From: Bradyrhizobium sp. WBAH42
Lineage (GTDB): Bacteria; Pseudomonadota; Alphaproteobacteria; Rhizobiales; Xanthobacteraceae
DNA length: 64,000 bases
Direction: 5' to 3'
Assembly: GCF_024585265.1 (NCBI RefSeq)
Contig: NZ_CP036533.1
Coordinates: forward strand, 4,225,001-4,289,000
Under the pieces are notes generated by a model. The model made no database searches. It saw only the letters and a program-made list of their open reading frames with translations, and was not told the origin of the DNA. Numbering within the stretch: position 1 is the stretch's first letter; every line of letters begins with the position of its first letter. A program made the position numbers and the translations under genes. Shown one piece after another: positions 35,991 to 45,120 of the stretch.

Positions 35991-38187
35991 AATCGATGCC
36001 GCTGGCGGCGCGAAGGACCGGGTTGCTGACGCGCCCGCACCCGGATTGTCAACCCAGACGGCATTGGAATGCCTGTCCAAGGTATCCAGTCACCATGGCA
36101 TAGATCTGCCGGTCGAGCGCTTGAAGCACGCCTATGCGGTAGCCGGCCCGCTCTCGTTGAATCTCCTGTTGCGCATGGCGAAGGATGCAGGCCTGCGCGC
36201 GAGAAGCACGAAGCTCGATTGGAGCGCACTGATTCGTCTCGGAGAGGCCTATCCTGCGCTGGCGAGGCTCGCCAATGGCAACTGGATCGCCGTCCTTGGT
36301 GCGGGGCGGCGAACTGATGGCACCGAGGTCGTCAGCATCTTCGACCCGCTCGCCGACCGCAAGCACGAGGTCTTGGTTGTCGACCGCGATCGCTTCTGTG
36401 CGCAGTGGGCCGGTGACACGATCCTGATCAAGCGCGAGCAGTTGACACAGGATGGTCGAAGGAGTTTCGGCCTCCGGTGGTTCGTGCCGGAACTGCTTCT
36501 TCAATGGCGGCTGTTCAGGGACGTCGCCATTGCCGCCATCCTGCTCTATGCGTTGGGCCTCGTCGTCCCGATCTTTTTCCAGCTCGTCATCGACAAGGTT
36601 TTGGTTCACGAGAGCTTCACCACTCTGTACGTACTCGCGGCAGGCGCGGCCGTGGCGCTCGTCTTTGACGCGATATTCGGCTTTCTGCGGCGCTACTTGC
36701 TGCTATATGCGACCAACAGAGTCGACATTCGCGTTGCGACGAAGACGTTCGGTCATCTCCTCGGGCTGCCGGTCACGTTTTTCGAACATATGGCCGCGGG
36801 GGTTCTGGTCAAGCACATGCAACAAGCGGCGCGGATCCGTGAGTTTCTGACTGGCCGCCTGTTTTTGACGACCCTCGATGCGCTCTCGTTGTTCGTCTTC
36901 CTGCCGGTCCTTGCGCTGTACAGCGTCAAATTGACTTTGATGGTCCTGGCCTTCACCGCCGCGAGCGGCGCTGTTGTCGGCCTGCTCATGGGTCCATTTC
37001 GGCGACGACTGTACGATCTATACCAAGCGGAAGGTGCGCGGCAGGCTCTCCTCGTCGAAACAGTTCACGGCATGCGCACCGTGAAATCGCTGGGGATGGA
37101 GCCAGCGCAGAGCAGGGTTTGGGATAGCCGCTGCGCGCAGTCCGTGACCATGCGATTTGGTGTCGAGAAGATTTCCGCAGGCGCCCAGGCGCTCACCGGA
37201 TTTCTCGAGAAGATCATGACGCTTGGAATCATTTCTGTCGGAGCACTCGATGTCTTCGCTGGAGAAATGACCATCGGCGCTCTGGTTGCTTTCAACATGT
37301 TGGCCGGCAGGGTCTCCGGACCGCTGGTCCAGCTCGTGACCATGGTGCACGAGTACCAGGAAGTGGCTCTTGCCGTGAAAATGCTCGGCGAGGTGATGAA
37401 TCAGAAGCCTGAGCGCGACGGTCGGAAAGATGGGCTGCGGCCCAACCTTGCCGGCAAAATCGAGTTCGAAAGTGTCTCTTTTCGCTACGGATCCGACGGA
37501 TCGCCGGCCCTTGATGATGTCTCCTTCACCGTCGAGCCAGGATCGATCTTCGGGATCGTGGGACGGAGCGGCTCAGGCAAGACGACTCTCACCAGGCTGA
37601 TTTCGGGCATGTATCCGGTGCAGCAGGGGCTCCTGCGCATCGACGGATATGACTCGAGGGAGCTCGACCTCGCGCATCTGCGCCGAAACCTTGGAATCGT
37701 CCTGCAAGATAACTTCCTGTTTCGCGGGACGGTTCGCGACAATATCGCCTGCGTGAAACGTGATGCCACCTTTGCCGAGGTCGTCGCTGCAGCGCAGCTC
37801 GCAGGCGCCGACGAGTTCATCGAACGGTTGCCGCGTGGCTTCGACACCATGCTTGAGGAAGATGCCTCGAACCTGTCCGGCGGGCAGAAGCAGCGGCTCG
37901 CGATTGCGAGAGCTCTGATCGTCAATCCAAGGATCTTGATTTTGGATGAAGCGACGAGTGCCCTCGATTCCGAAAGCGAAATGATCATCAGGCGCAATCT
38001 CCGCCGCTTGGCGGCAGGGCGTACTGTCATCATCGTCTCGCATCGGTTGTCGATGCTCACTGAAGCAAGCCAGATACTGGTGATGGACCGCGGCCGAATC
38101 GTCGATGTGGATCGCCACGACCACCTCCTGTCGAAATGCACAATTTACAGGCACTTGTGGAATCAACAGATGAAGCAGATTGCATGA
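35968..38187 (+). CDS. Type I secretion ABC transporter (HlyB/LapB-type permease-ATPase)
   Basis: 739 residues. An N-terminal C39-like domain (about 25-140) appears degenerate, as in HlyB: the ALECLSKVSSHHG segment lacks the Q-x4-(D/E)-C arrangement of an active peptidase. The membrane part is about 165-430. The ATPase has Walker A GRSGSGKTTL (near 530), signature LSGGQKQRLAIARAL, Walker B ILILDEATSALD and the His switch IVSHRLS. It exports unfolded proteins across both membranes together with the adaptor and a TolC-type channel, which is not in the window. It overlaps both neighbours. Confidence 0.93.
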   Translation: MSLRISAEIDAAGGAKDRVADAPAPGLSTQTALECLSKVSSHHGIDLPVERLKHAYAVAGPLSLNLLLRMAKDAGLRARSTKLDWSALIRLGEAYPALARLANGNWIAVLGAGRRTDGTEVVSIFDPLADRKHEVLVVDRDRFCAQWAGDTILIKREQLTQDGRRSFGLRWFVPELLLQWRLFRDVAIAAILLYALGLVVPIFFQLVIDKVLVHESFTTLYVLAAGAAVALVFDAIFGFLRRYLLLYATNRVDIRVATKTFGHLLGLPVTFFEHMAAGVLVKHMQQAARIREFLTGRLFLTTLDALSLFVFLPVLALYSVKLTLMVLAFTAASGAVVGLLMGPFRRRLYDLYQAEGARQALLVETVHGMRTVKSLGMEPAQSRVWDSRCAQSVTMRFGVEKISAGAQALTGFLEKIMTLGIISVGALDVFAGEMTIGALVAFNMLAGRVSGPLVQLVTMVHEYQEVALAVKMLGEVMNQKPERDGRKDGLRPNLAGKIEFESVSFRYGSDGSPALDDVSFTVEPGSIFGIVGRSGSGKTTLTRLISGMYPVQQGLLRIDGYDSRELDLAHLRRNLGIVLQDNFLFRGTVRDNIACVKRDATFAEVVAAAQLAGADEFIERLPRGFDTMLEEDASNLSGGQKQRLAIARALIVNPRILILDEATSALDSESEMIIRRNLRRLAAGRTVIIVSHRLSMLTEASQILVMDRGRIVDVDRHDHLLSKCTIYRHLWNQQMKQIA

Positions 38188-39611
38188 GGGAGACAGGGCC
38201 ATCACGCGCGGATGTGAAGCCGACCGCTCTTGTTCCGGCCAGGCCGGTCGAGCGCCGCCGCAAGCTATTCAGGCCAGGGCCGAGGCGAGCGCCAGTCATC
38301 GCCGAATTCCAGTCCGATGCCACCGAACTCGAGCAGCAAGCGCCACCGCGGCTCGCGCGTTTCACCCTTTACGGCGTACTTGCACTGATTGCTTTCGCGG
38401 TCATCTGGGCTTCCGTTTCGCAGGTGGAGATGATCGTCACGGCGCAGGGAAAACTCACCACGACGCGTCCCAACCTGGTTGTGCAGCCGTTGGAAACGTC
38501 GGTCATACGCGAGATCCACGTCAAGGCCGGTGATCGCGTCAACCGCGGCGACGTTCTGGCGACCCTCGATCCGACGTTTTCGCAGGCGGATTTCGACCAA
38601 CTGCGCGGCAGAGTGGCTGGATTCGATGCGTCGATCGATCGTCTGAGCGCTGAATTGAATGGAATCGAGTACGCCGTCAAGGAGCTGACGAATTCGGATC
38701 AGATCCTGCAAGGCAAGTTGTTCTTGCAGAGGAGAGCCGCCTACGAGGCGCAGATCCAGAACTACGACGCACAGATCGCTTCCGCGCAAGCCAATCTCAA
38801 GACAGCACAGAATGAAGAGGCGGTTCTCCTTCAGCGGCTCGACACGATGCGTTCGATTGAAGCGATGCGAACCACGCTGATGGACAAAGAGGTCGGTTCG
38901 AGGCTGAACTTCCTACTGTCTCGCGATGCACGGCTCGAGGTCGAAAGCAATCTGGCGCGTGTTCGCGGCAGTATCGCCGATAGTACCCATCGGCTGGAGA
39001 AGGCACGCGCCGATCGGAAAGTATTCGCCGAGGAGTTTCGTCGCACCACCTATCAGGAACTGGTGGAGACGCTGCCGAAGCGCAATAGCGCAGCAGAGGA
39101 ATTGAAGAAGGCCGAGCTTCGTCGACAGTTGATCGTCCTGCAGGCGCCGGCAGATGCCGTGGTGCTGGATATCGCGAACCGGACCGTCGGCTCGGTGGTT
39201 CGCGAAGCCGAAACGCTGTTCGTCCTGGTTCCGCGCGACGTTCCGCTTCAGGCGGAGGTCAACGTCGAGGGCCGGGATATCGGTCAGGTGACGCTCGGAC
39301 AGTCGGTTCGGATCAAGTTCGAAGCGTTTCCCTTCCAGAAGTATGGAACTGCAACGGGAGAAGTCCGCGTCATCAGTCAGGATACGTTCTCGCCGGATAC
39401 GAAGGCCGAAGGTGCGCGCCGCGCGCCAGCTCCCTATTACCGCGTACTGGTCGATTTGTCGGACACGCACCTTCGGCTTCCGGCTGAGCGCATCCAACTG
39501 ATTCCGGGTATGGCGGTGACGGCCGAACTGAAAGTCGGCAGGCGCACCGTGATTTCGTACTTCCTTTATCCGCTGCTGCGCGGATTGGATGAAAGCATTC
39601 GAGAATACTAA
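38184..39611 (+). CDS. HlyD-family type I secretion adaptor
   Basis: 475 residues. It has a cytoplasmic N-terminus, one membrane helix (FTLYGVLALIAFAVIWASV), a lipoyl-like half motif (VKAGDRVNRGDVLATLD), a long coiled-coil, then the second half and a beta-barrel ending with LIPGMAVTAELKVGRRTV, typical of HlyD/PrsE. I choose the ATG that overlaps the exporter stop (ATGA); the same frame is open from 38136. It links the ABC exporter with the outer-membrane channel. Confidence 0.93.
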   Translation: MRETGPSRADVKPTALVPARPVERRRKLFRPGPRRAPVIAEFQSDATELEQQAPPRLARFTLYGVLALIAFAVIWASVSQVEMIVTAQGKLTTTRPNLVVQPLETSVIREIHVKAGDRVNRGDVLATLDPTFSQADFDQLRGRVAGFDASIDRLSAELNGIEYAVKELTNSDQILQGKLFLQRRAAYEAQIQNYDAQIASAQANLKTAQNEEAVLLQRLDTMRSIEAMRTTLMDKEVGSRLNFLLSRDARLEVESNLARVRGSIADSTHRLEKARADRKVFAEEFRRTTYQELVETLPKRNSAAEELKKAELRRQLIVLQAPADAVVLDIANRTVGSVVREAETLFVLVPRDVPLQAEVNVEGRDIGQVTLGQSVRIKFEAFPFQKYGTATGEVRVISQDTFSPDTKAEGARRAPAPYYRVLVDLSDTHLRLPAERIQLIPGMAVTAELKVGRRTVISYFLYPLLRGLDESIREY

Positions 39612-39635
39612 CCCGGCTTGGAATGGCGATCGACC

Positions 39636-40808
39636 ATGATGATTAGTCCGAATTTTGGAGTGAAGCTCGTGGTGCCTACCGTGGAGAGTAAGCTCTCGCG
39701 AAATGCACCATTGGTGGACTACGCGCTCAAGGGGCTGGAACGTTGTTGGTTGCCTGAATACCGCCGGTGGTCGCACATCTACCATCTCGATCGACGTTCT
39801 TCACCAAACGAATCGGTACCGAGCAGCGACGTATTTTATACTCTCAATGTGCTTCTTGGAATGTCGCGCGTTGCCGAAATCCCAAGTGGCATTGATATAC
39901 CCGAGATATTTCATCGCAACGTTCTGCAACTCACGAAGCTTCCTGTACGCAAGTATGCCTTCGGTATGGCGCTATGGAGCGCGGCCGAGCTCGGGCTCGA
40001 AATTCCGGACCCGGTTAAATGCGAGTTGAGAGCCATTCTTTCCGATGAATCCCGGTGGAGGAGCTTCCGTGCGCAGGATCTTGGCATGTTGCTCACGGGA
40101 GTCGTGACTCAGGCGAGGGCAGGCGAGAACGAGTGGTGGCGCTATGCCAAGCCGCTTTATCGACTCCTGAAGGAACGCTTTCACAGCGAATCGGGAATGT
40201 TCTTCGATGCACCGTTTGGGCTTCGTCGCCGTTTCTCGTCCTTTGCGACGCAGACCTACCTCTCGATCGCCTGCTATCAGTATGGCGAATTTTCCGGTGA
40301 TGCGTCCGCACTTGTCATGGCCGATACTTGTGTGCGCAATCTGATCGCGCTTCAAGGCTCGCAAGGCGAATGGCCTTGGTTTTTCGACGCGCTGAGCGGC
40401 CGCGTCATTGACTATTACGAAGTCTATTCGGTCCATCAGTATGGAATGGCTCCGGCGCTGCTGGAATGGGCCGAGCGCTTTGGGCAGAGGCAATCGCGGG
40501 ATGCCTTGGTCAAGGGATTCAACTGGGTCCTTGGGTGCAATCAACTGCGCCGGCCCATGCTCGTCCCTGAACTGAACCTGACTATCCGCTCGCAAGTTCG
40601 CAAGGGTGAATTGACAACAAGGACGCCGAGGGTGTTCCGCGCCCTCAAGAACGCCTGGCTCGGACACGGCGAGCGGCTGATCGACGCTGCGGATGTGGAA
40701 GTTCGGCTTGAGTGCCGCAGCTACGAGCTGGGCTGGATTCTGTGGTCATTCGGCCGGCGCACCGACTTGCCGGAACTGACTCACAATGTCGCCTTTGGCG
40801 GCCCCTGA
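39636..40808 (+). CDS. Hypothetical protein, probable helical toroid fold
   Basis: About 390 residues, soluble, without signal peptide. Many amphipathic helices alternate with Trp- and Tyr-rich loops (LQGSQGEWPWFFDALSG, DYYEVYSVHQYGMAPALLEWAE). This recalls (alpha/alpha)6 barrel proteins such as polysaccharide lyases, hydrolases and cyclases. No catalytic motif can be named with safety. It follows the HlyD gene by about 25 bases and may be in the same operon, so it could process or bind the polysaccharide or the exported protein. The TTG at 39618 is a weaker start. Confidence 0.7.
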   Translation: MMISPNFGVKLVVPTVESKLSRNAPLVDYALKGLERCWLPEYRRWSHIYHLDRRSSPNESVPSSDVFYTLNVLLGMSRVAEIPSGIDIPEIFHRNVLQLTKLPVRKYAFGMALWSAAELGLEIPDPVKCELRAILSDESRWRSFRAQDLGMLLTGVVTQARAGENEWWRYAKPLYRLLKERFHSESGMFFDAPFGLRRRFSSFATQTYLSIACYQYGEFSGDASALVMADTCVRNLIALQGSQGEWPWFFDALSGRVIDYYEVYSVHQYGMAPALLEWAERFGQRQSRDALVKGFNWVLGCNQLRRPMLVPELNLTIRSQVRKGELTTRTPRVFRALKNAWLGHGERLIDAADVEVRLECRSYELGWILWSFGRRTDLPELTHNVAFGGP

Positions 40809-40824
40809 CAGAATTGCCGTTGCG

Positions 40825-41712
40825 CTAACGATTCCAGGCTACTGCTCGCCTGCTCCGTAGGTGCGAGAGCATCGTCATGGCGCGGTGCGCCCGGACGGCA
40901 CACAATACGGCAATGGCTTTGAGGCGGACGCCGCTGCCATGCAGACGGTCGCTGGTCAGCACGGTCACAGCGTTTGGCGCGAGAGATGCGAAGACGAGCA
41001 AGGCTTGCGCGAGCCAGCGCAATTGCCAAACAGGTTTGCCTTCCGCCATGTTGCGATAGTGCGCGATGTGTCGATCCCATTTGGCGTAGAGCTCCTGCAG
41101 AGAGCTCCGGGCCGGGTGGAAGACGATCATCTCGGGGGTGTATCGAAACCGAAGCCCCGCACGCAACGCACGCTCTCCCCACTCCATATCTTCGGCGACC
41201 TCGATGCCAGCAAAAGGGCCGACGCGATCGAAATCGCGGCGAAACACCGCCATGTTGCCAGTGCCGGAATAACCGTGGCGCTCAATATAGAGTTTGAAGC
41301 GATAAGCGAAGACGCTCTCGTAAGCCGCAATGGCATCGAGCTCCGCATTTTCCGCGCGCCAAATGCGAACGTCGCCCCCGAGAACTGTGCCCGCCGGCGA
41401 CAAGTTGGACCATTTCACCACGCTGCTCAGCCAATCCGGATGCGCCCTGCAGTCGGCATCGATGAAGGCGAGGATCTCGCCGTTGGCCGCAGCGACGCCT
41501 GCGTTTCGCGCCGGTCCCGGACCCGGCTGCGATTCGTGCTGCAGCCGTACACCAGGATGGCCGGCAACGATGTCCGTTGGGGGCGTTGACGAGCCGTTGT
41601 CCACCACGATGACCTCGAACGCCTGACGAGACAGGCTCTGCGCGTCCAGGGTGCGCAAACAGACTTCCAGCGCATCAGACTGGTTCAGATGCGGAATAAT
41701 GACTGAAATCAC
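40825..41712 (-). CDS. Family 2 glycosyltransferase
   Basis: 295 residues of the GT-A fold. It has ISVIIPHLNQSDAL at the start, VVDNGS, NGEILAFIDADCRAHPDWL with the metal-binding DAD, GTGNMAVFRRDF, and EDMEWGERALRAGL as the acceptor/base region. It adds a sugar to the lipid-linked repeat at the cytoplasmic membrane. The C-terminal helices may associate with the membrane. It ends 16 bases from the convergent gene. Confidence 0.9.
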   Translation of the reverse strand: MISVIIPHLNQSDALEVCLRTLDAQSLSRQAFEVIVVDNGSSTPPTDIVAGHPGVRLQHESQPGPGPARNAGVAAANGEILAFIDADCRAHPDWLSSVVKWSNLSPAGTVLGGDVRIWRAENAELDAIAAYESVFAYRFKLYIERHGYSGTGNMAVFRRDFDRVGPFAGIEVAEDMEWGERALRAGLRFRYTPEMIVFHPARSSLQELYAKWDRHIAHYRNMAEGKPVWQLRWLAQALLVFASLAPNAVTVLTSDRLHGSGVRLKAIAVLCAVRAHRAMTMLSHLRSRRAVAWNR

Positions 41713-41903
41713 TAGTTAAATCCTCTATTTAATTTGCGTTGGGTTGTGCCGTCCGTCCTCTAGCGCTGGAGCCCCGATATCCCGCTTCCAATGATGCAGT
41801 CAGTCCCATTTAAATCTTGCAATTAAATATCTCGCGCGTATTATCTAGATAATAATCTTAAATGCAAACTTAAACAGGTCATATTTTCCGAGAGGTAACT
41901 CCA
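41713..41903. promoter_or_regulatory. AT-rich divergent promoter region before the wecG-type operon
   Basis: Two AT-rich blocks: 41714-41735 with ATTTAAT (41727-41733), and 41810-41880 with GCAATTAAAT (heptamer 41822-41828) and an imperfect inverted repeat around TTATCTAGATAATAA. It lies between a leftward glycosyltransferase gene and the long rightward operon. Confidence 0.5.
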
Positions 41904-42698
41904 ATGCGCGCCTCGTTCCTGGGATGTCCCGTCGACCTGCTGACAATGGCAGAAACCGTGGATCTTGCGCGCGGGGCGATGCACAGCCGGATAAGGCTGC
42001 AACATGTGGCGCTGAACGTCGCCAAATTCGTCAATATGAGGGCTGATCCGGTGCTCGCGGCCGACGTCGCCAACAGCGATATCGTCGGCCTGGACGGCAT
42101 GGGAATCGTTTGGGGCGCTCGAGCGCTGGGGCTTCCGGCCACGTCGCGCGTCGCGGGCGTGGATCTCCTCGCCGAGTTGCTCGCAGTATGCGCGCGCGAA
42201 GGCTTCAAACCTTATTTCCTGGGAGCGACTCCCGACGTACTGCACCAGGCGATGCAGAACGCGCGCGAGAGCCATCCCTCACTTGTCTTTGCGGGCTGGC
42301 ACGACGGCTATTTCAAGCGCGAGCAGGAGAATGACGTCGTGCGGGACATCCAGTCCAGCGGCGCCGATTGCCTTTTCATCGGCATGCCGACGCCCCGGAA
42401 GGAGCGCTTTCTGGCCGCTCACCGCGACAATCTCGGCGTACCTTTCATCATGGGCGTGGGTGGTGCATTCGACGTTCTGGCAGGCACCGTTCGGCGCGCG
42501 CCGGTCCAGGTTCAGAAGCTCGGCCTCGAATGGCTGTACCGGATCTATCAAGAGCCTGGGCGGATGTGGTGGCGATACGCCAAAACGAACACGCTGTTTG
42601 CGGGCGTCCTGGCGCACGCGCTCATCAGGCAGGGGCTTCGGCACCCGCTCGGTGCGCCCGGCGCCGTTCCCCCTGGTCCGAGCCGGATCGGGGGGTGA
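41904..42698 (+). CDS. WecG/TagA/CpsF-family glycosyltransferase
   Basis: 264 residues of the GT26 family: LNVAKFVNM, DGMGIVWGAR, the GATPDVL nucleotide part, GMPTPRKERFL, and GVGGAFDVLAGTVRRAP near the end, followed by the usual WLYRIYQEPGRMWWRY. Members transfer N-acetylmannosamine or its uronic acid to a lipid-linked sugar. This fits the wecB and wecC genes directly after it. GAGAGG precedes the ATG. Confidence 0.92.
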   Translation: MRASFLGCPVDLLTMAETVDLARGAMHSRIRLQHVALNVAKFVNMRADPVLAADVANSDIVGLDGMGIVWGARALGLPATSRVAGVDLLAELLAVCAREGFKPYFLGATPDVLHQAMQNARESHPSLVFAGWHDGYFKREQENDVVRDIQSSGADCLFIGMPTPRKERFLAAHRDNLGVPFIMGVGGAFDVLAGTVRRAPVQVQKLGLEWLYRIYQEPGRMWWRYAKTNTLFAGVLAHALIRQGLRHPLGAPGAVPPGPSRIGG

Positions 42699-42701
42699 AG
42701 C

Positions 42702-43826
42702 GTGCGCAAGCATTTTTTCATCCTTCTGGGAACCCGTCCGGAAGCAATCAAGCTCTTTCCGGTCATCAACCGGCTCAAGGCCGAGAAGCGTAAGGACATC
42801 TCCGTAACGATATGTGCGACCGCACAGCATCGGCAGCTGCTTGATCAAGTCCTCAAGTTGGCCAATGTGGTTCCGGATTTTGATCTCAACGTCATGACGA
42901 CAAATCAGACGCTGGATCATCTGACCGCCCGGCTGCTCGGACAAGTCGGCGAACTCCTCGAAAAAGTGAAGCCCACCAGGGTCATTGTCCAGGGCGACAC
43001 CGCGACTGCTATGACGGGTGCACTGGCATCCTACTATCACCGTATACCGGTCTCGCATATCGAGGCCGGACTGCGCAGCGGCGACATCTTCGCTCCATGG
43101 CCGGAGGAGGTGAACCGCAAGATCGTCGGCTCGATCGCCGATCAACATTTTGCCCCGACAGAGCGCGCCGCCCGAGCGTTGCGTTCTGAGAACGTCGCCG
43201 ACGATCGCATTCACGTCACCGGAAACACGGTGGTGGACGCTCTCATCCTCGCGAAAGCGATGGTCGAATCCGATCCGGGACTGGCGTGCCGCTGGGACGG
43301 CATCAAGCAGCGTCACGGCAATCGGCGCATCATCCTGGTGACCTGCCACCGCAGGGAAAATTTCGGTGGCGGCGTGACCAACATCGTGAACGCGTTGGAG
43401 ACCATCCTGCAGCGGGAGGACGTCGCCGTGGTGCTGCCCGTGCACCCGAATCCGAATGTCCGAGACCTGTTTGCGTCTCGGTTGTCGGATCACCCGCGGG
43501 TTGTCCTCATTTCTCCTCAGGAATACACGGATTTCGTGAGCCTGCTCTCGATGTCATATCTGGTTCTGACAGATTCAGGCGGCGTCCAGGAGGAGGCCCC
43601 CACCTTCGGGAAGCCGGTCCTGGTGATGCGCGAAACAACCGAGCGTCCCGAGGGCGTGGAAGCGGGAACGGCGCGCCTGGTCGGCGCCAATTACGACAGG
43701 ATCGTTGCAGAGACATTTCGCCTCCTTGACGATGACGAGACCTATGCTGCCATGGCGCGTTCGCACAATCCGTTTGGTGACGGGCACGCGAGCGAGCGGA
43801 TCGTGAAGGTGCTTCTCGATGCCTGA
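42702..43826 (+). CDS. wecB: UDP-N-acetylglucosamine 2-epimerase (non-hydrolysing)
   Basis: 374 residues. The N-terminal LLGTRPEAIKLFPV, VQGDTATAMTG, HIEAGLRSGD, DQHFAPTE, TCHRRENFGGG and TDSGGVQEEAP segments match WecB. It converts UDP-GlcNAc to UDP-ManNAc. The start is GTG after GGGGTGA, 3 bases from the preceding gene. It overlaps wecC by 8 bases. Confidence 0.95.
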   Translation: MRKHFFILLGTRPEAIKLFPVINRLKAEKRKDISVTICATAQHRQLLDQVLKLANVVPDFDLNVMTTNQTLDHLTARLLGQVGELLEKVKPTRVIVQGDTATAMTGALASYYHRIPVSHIEAGLRSGDIFAPWPEEVNRKIVGSIADQHFAPTERAARALRSENVADDRIHVTGNTVVDALILAKAMVESDPGLACRWDGIKQRHGNRRIILVTCHRRENFGGGVTNIVNALETILQREDVAVVLPVHPNPNVRDLFASRLSDHPRVVLISPQEYTDFVSLLSMSYLVLTDSGGVQEEAPTFGKPVLVMRETTERPEGVEAGTARLVGANYDRIVAETFRLLDDDETYAAMARSHNPFGDGHASERIVKVLLDA

Positions 43827-45081
43827 ATTCCAGAAGATAAATGTCGTTGGGCTTGGTTATATCGGGCTGCCGACCGCGGCTTTGATCGCGAGCCGTGGAC
43901 TGCAGGTGGTTGGCATCGATACAAACGAACGCATTGTCGACACCGTTGCGTCTGGCAAAATTCACATCGCCGAGCCCGATCTGGACGGTCTCGTCTCCAA
44001 GGTCGTGTCAAGCGGTGCGCTCACGACGTCCAGAAAGCCGCAGCCGGCCGACGTGTTCATCATCGCGGTGCCGACCCCGATCGACCACGAGCACCGTCCA
44101 GACTTGGCGAGCGTCAACGCCGCAGTCGAAAACATCATAGATCTTCTCGCGCCAGGTAATCTTGTCATTCTTGAATCGACGTCGCCGATCGGGACAACCG
44201 AAGCCATCGCAAAGCGGATCGTTGAACGCAGGCCAGAGCTGCACATAGGCGTCAACGGCAGGGACGACGGGGCGATCTACGTCGCATACTGTCCAGAACG
44301 CGTGTTGCCGGGAAGGATCCTGACCGAGCTCATCAACAATGACAGGTGCATTGGCGGGATCACGCCAACCTGCACGCGGCGTGCTCAACGTTTCTACAAG
44401 ATGTTCGTTCGCGGCGCTTGCGTCGGCACCACGGCGCGCGCGGCCGAGTTGGTCAAGCTGACTGAAAACGCCTTCCGCGACACCAACATAGCATTTGCCA
44501 ACGAACTCTCGTTGATTTGCGACCGGTTCGACATCAACGTCTGGGAGGTGATTGATATCGCCAACCGTCATCCTCGCGTAAACGTACTGCGGCCGGGCCC
44601 TGGTGTGGGCGGGCACTGCATTGCGGTCGATCCCTGGTTCATCATTGACTCTGCGCCCGATCTCGCGCGTGTGATGCGGACAAGCCGCGACGTGAACAAC
44701 GCCAAGACACGGAAGATCATCGAGCACGCAGAGGCGCTGATCGACGATCATCCCTACGCGAACGTTGCCTGTTGCGGATTGACGTTCAAGGCGAATGTCG
44801 ACGACGTGCGTGAAAGCCCGGCTTTGGAGATTGCTATGCATCTCGCGGCCAAATACGGCGAACGGATCAAGGTTGTCGAACCGAATCTGCGCCGTCTGCC
44901 GTCTCAGTTGGCCGATTATCGCGTCGCATTCGTGACCATCGACGAAGCCCTGCGCAGCTGCGAAATTGCGGTCCTGCTCGTTGATCACGATGAATTCAAA
45001 ATGGTGCCATTGGCCGAGCGCCGGCACCTCGACGTCATCGATACGCGAGGCATTTGGCAGGATATGCCCGCGCGCACCTAA
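43819..45081 (+). CDS. wecC: UDP-N-acetyl-D-mannosamine dehydrogenase
   Basis: 420 residues. The NAD loop GLGYIGLPTAA, ESTSPIGTTE, CPERVLPG, KLTENAFRDTNIAFANELS and the catalytic GVGGHCIAVDPWF with the active Cys are those of WecC. It oxidises UDP-ManNAc to UDP-ManNAcA. Its likeness to WecC, together with wecB just upstream, favours this over a WbpA-type UDP-GlcNAc dehydrogenase. Confidence 0.94.
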   Translation: MPEFQKINVVGLGYIGLPTAALIASRGLQVVGIDTNERIVDTVASGKIHIAEPDLDGLVSKVVSSGALTTSRKPQPADVFIIAVPTPIDHEHRPDLASVNAAVENIIDLLAPGNLVILESTSPIGTTEAIAKRIVERRPELHIGVNGRDDGAIYVAYCPERVLPGRILTELINNDRCIGGITPTCTRRAQRFYKMFVRGACVGTTARAAELVKLTENAFRDTNIAFANELSLICDRFDINVWEVIDIANRHPRVNVLRPGPGVGGHCIAVDPWFIIDSAPDLARVMRTSRDVNNAKTRKIIEHAEALIDDHPYANVACCGLTFKANVDDVRESPALEIAMHLAAKYGERIKVVEPNLRRLPSQLADYRVAFVTIDEALRSCEIAVLLVDHDEFKMVPLAERRHLDVIDTRGIWQDMPART

Positions 45082-45120
45082 CCAACAAAATCGAAGTTTC
45101 CCGAATGGATCGAGGTCAGT

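Noticed and set aside
35968..36400. Active C39 peptidase in the ABC exporter
   Set aside because: The segment is present, but the catalytic Cys context is missing, as in HlyB-type exporters; a Gly-Gly leader peptide system is therefore not supported.
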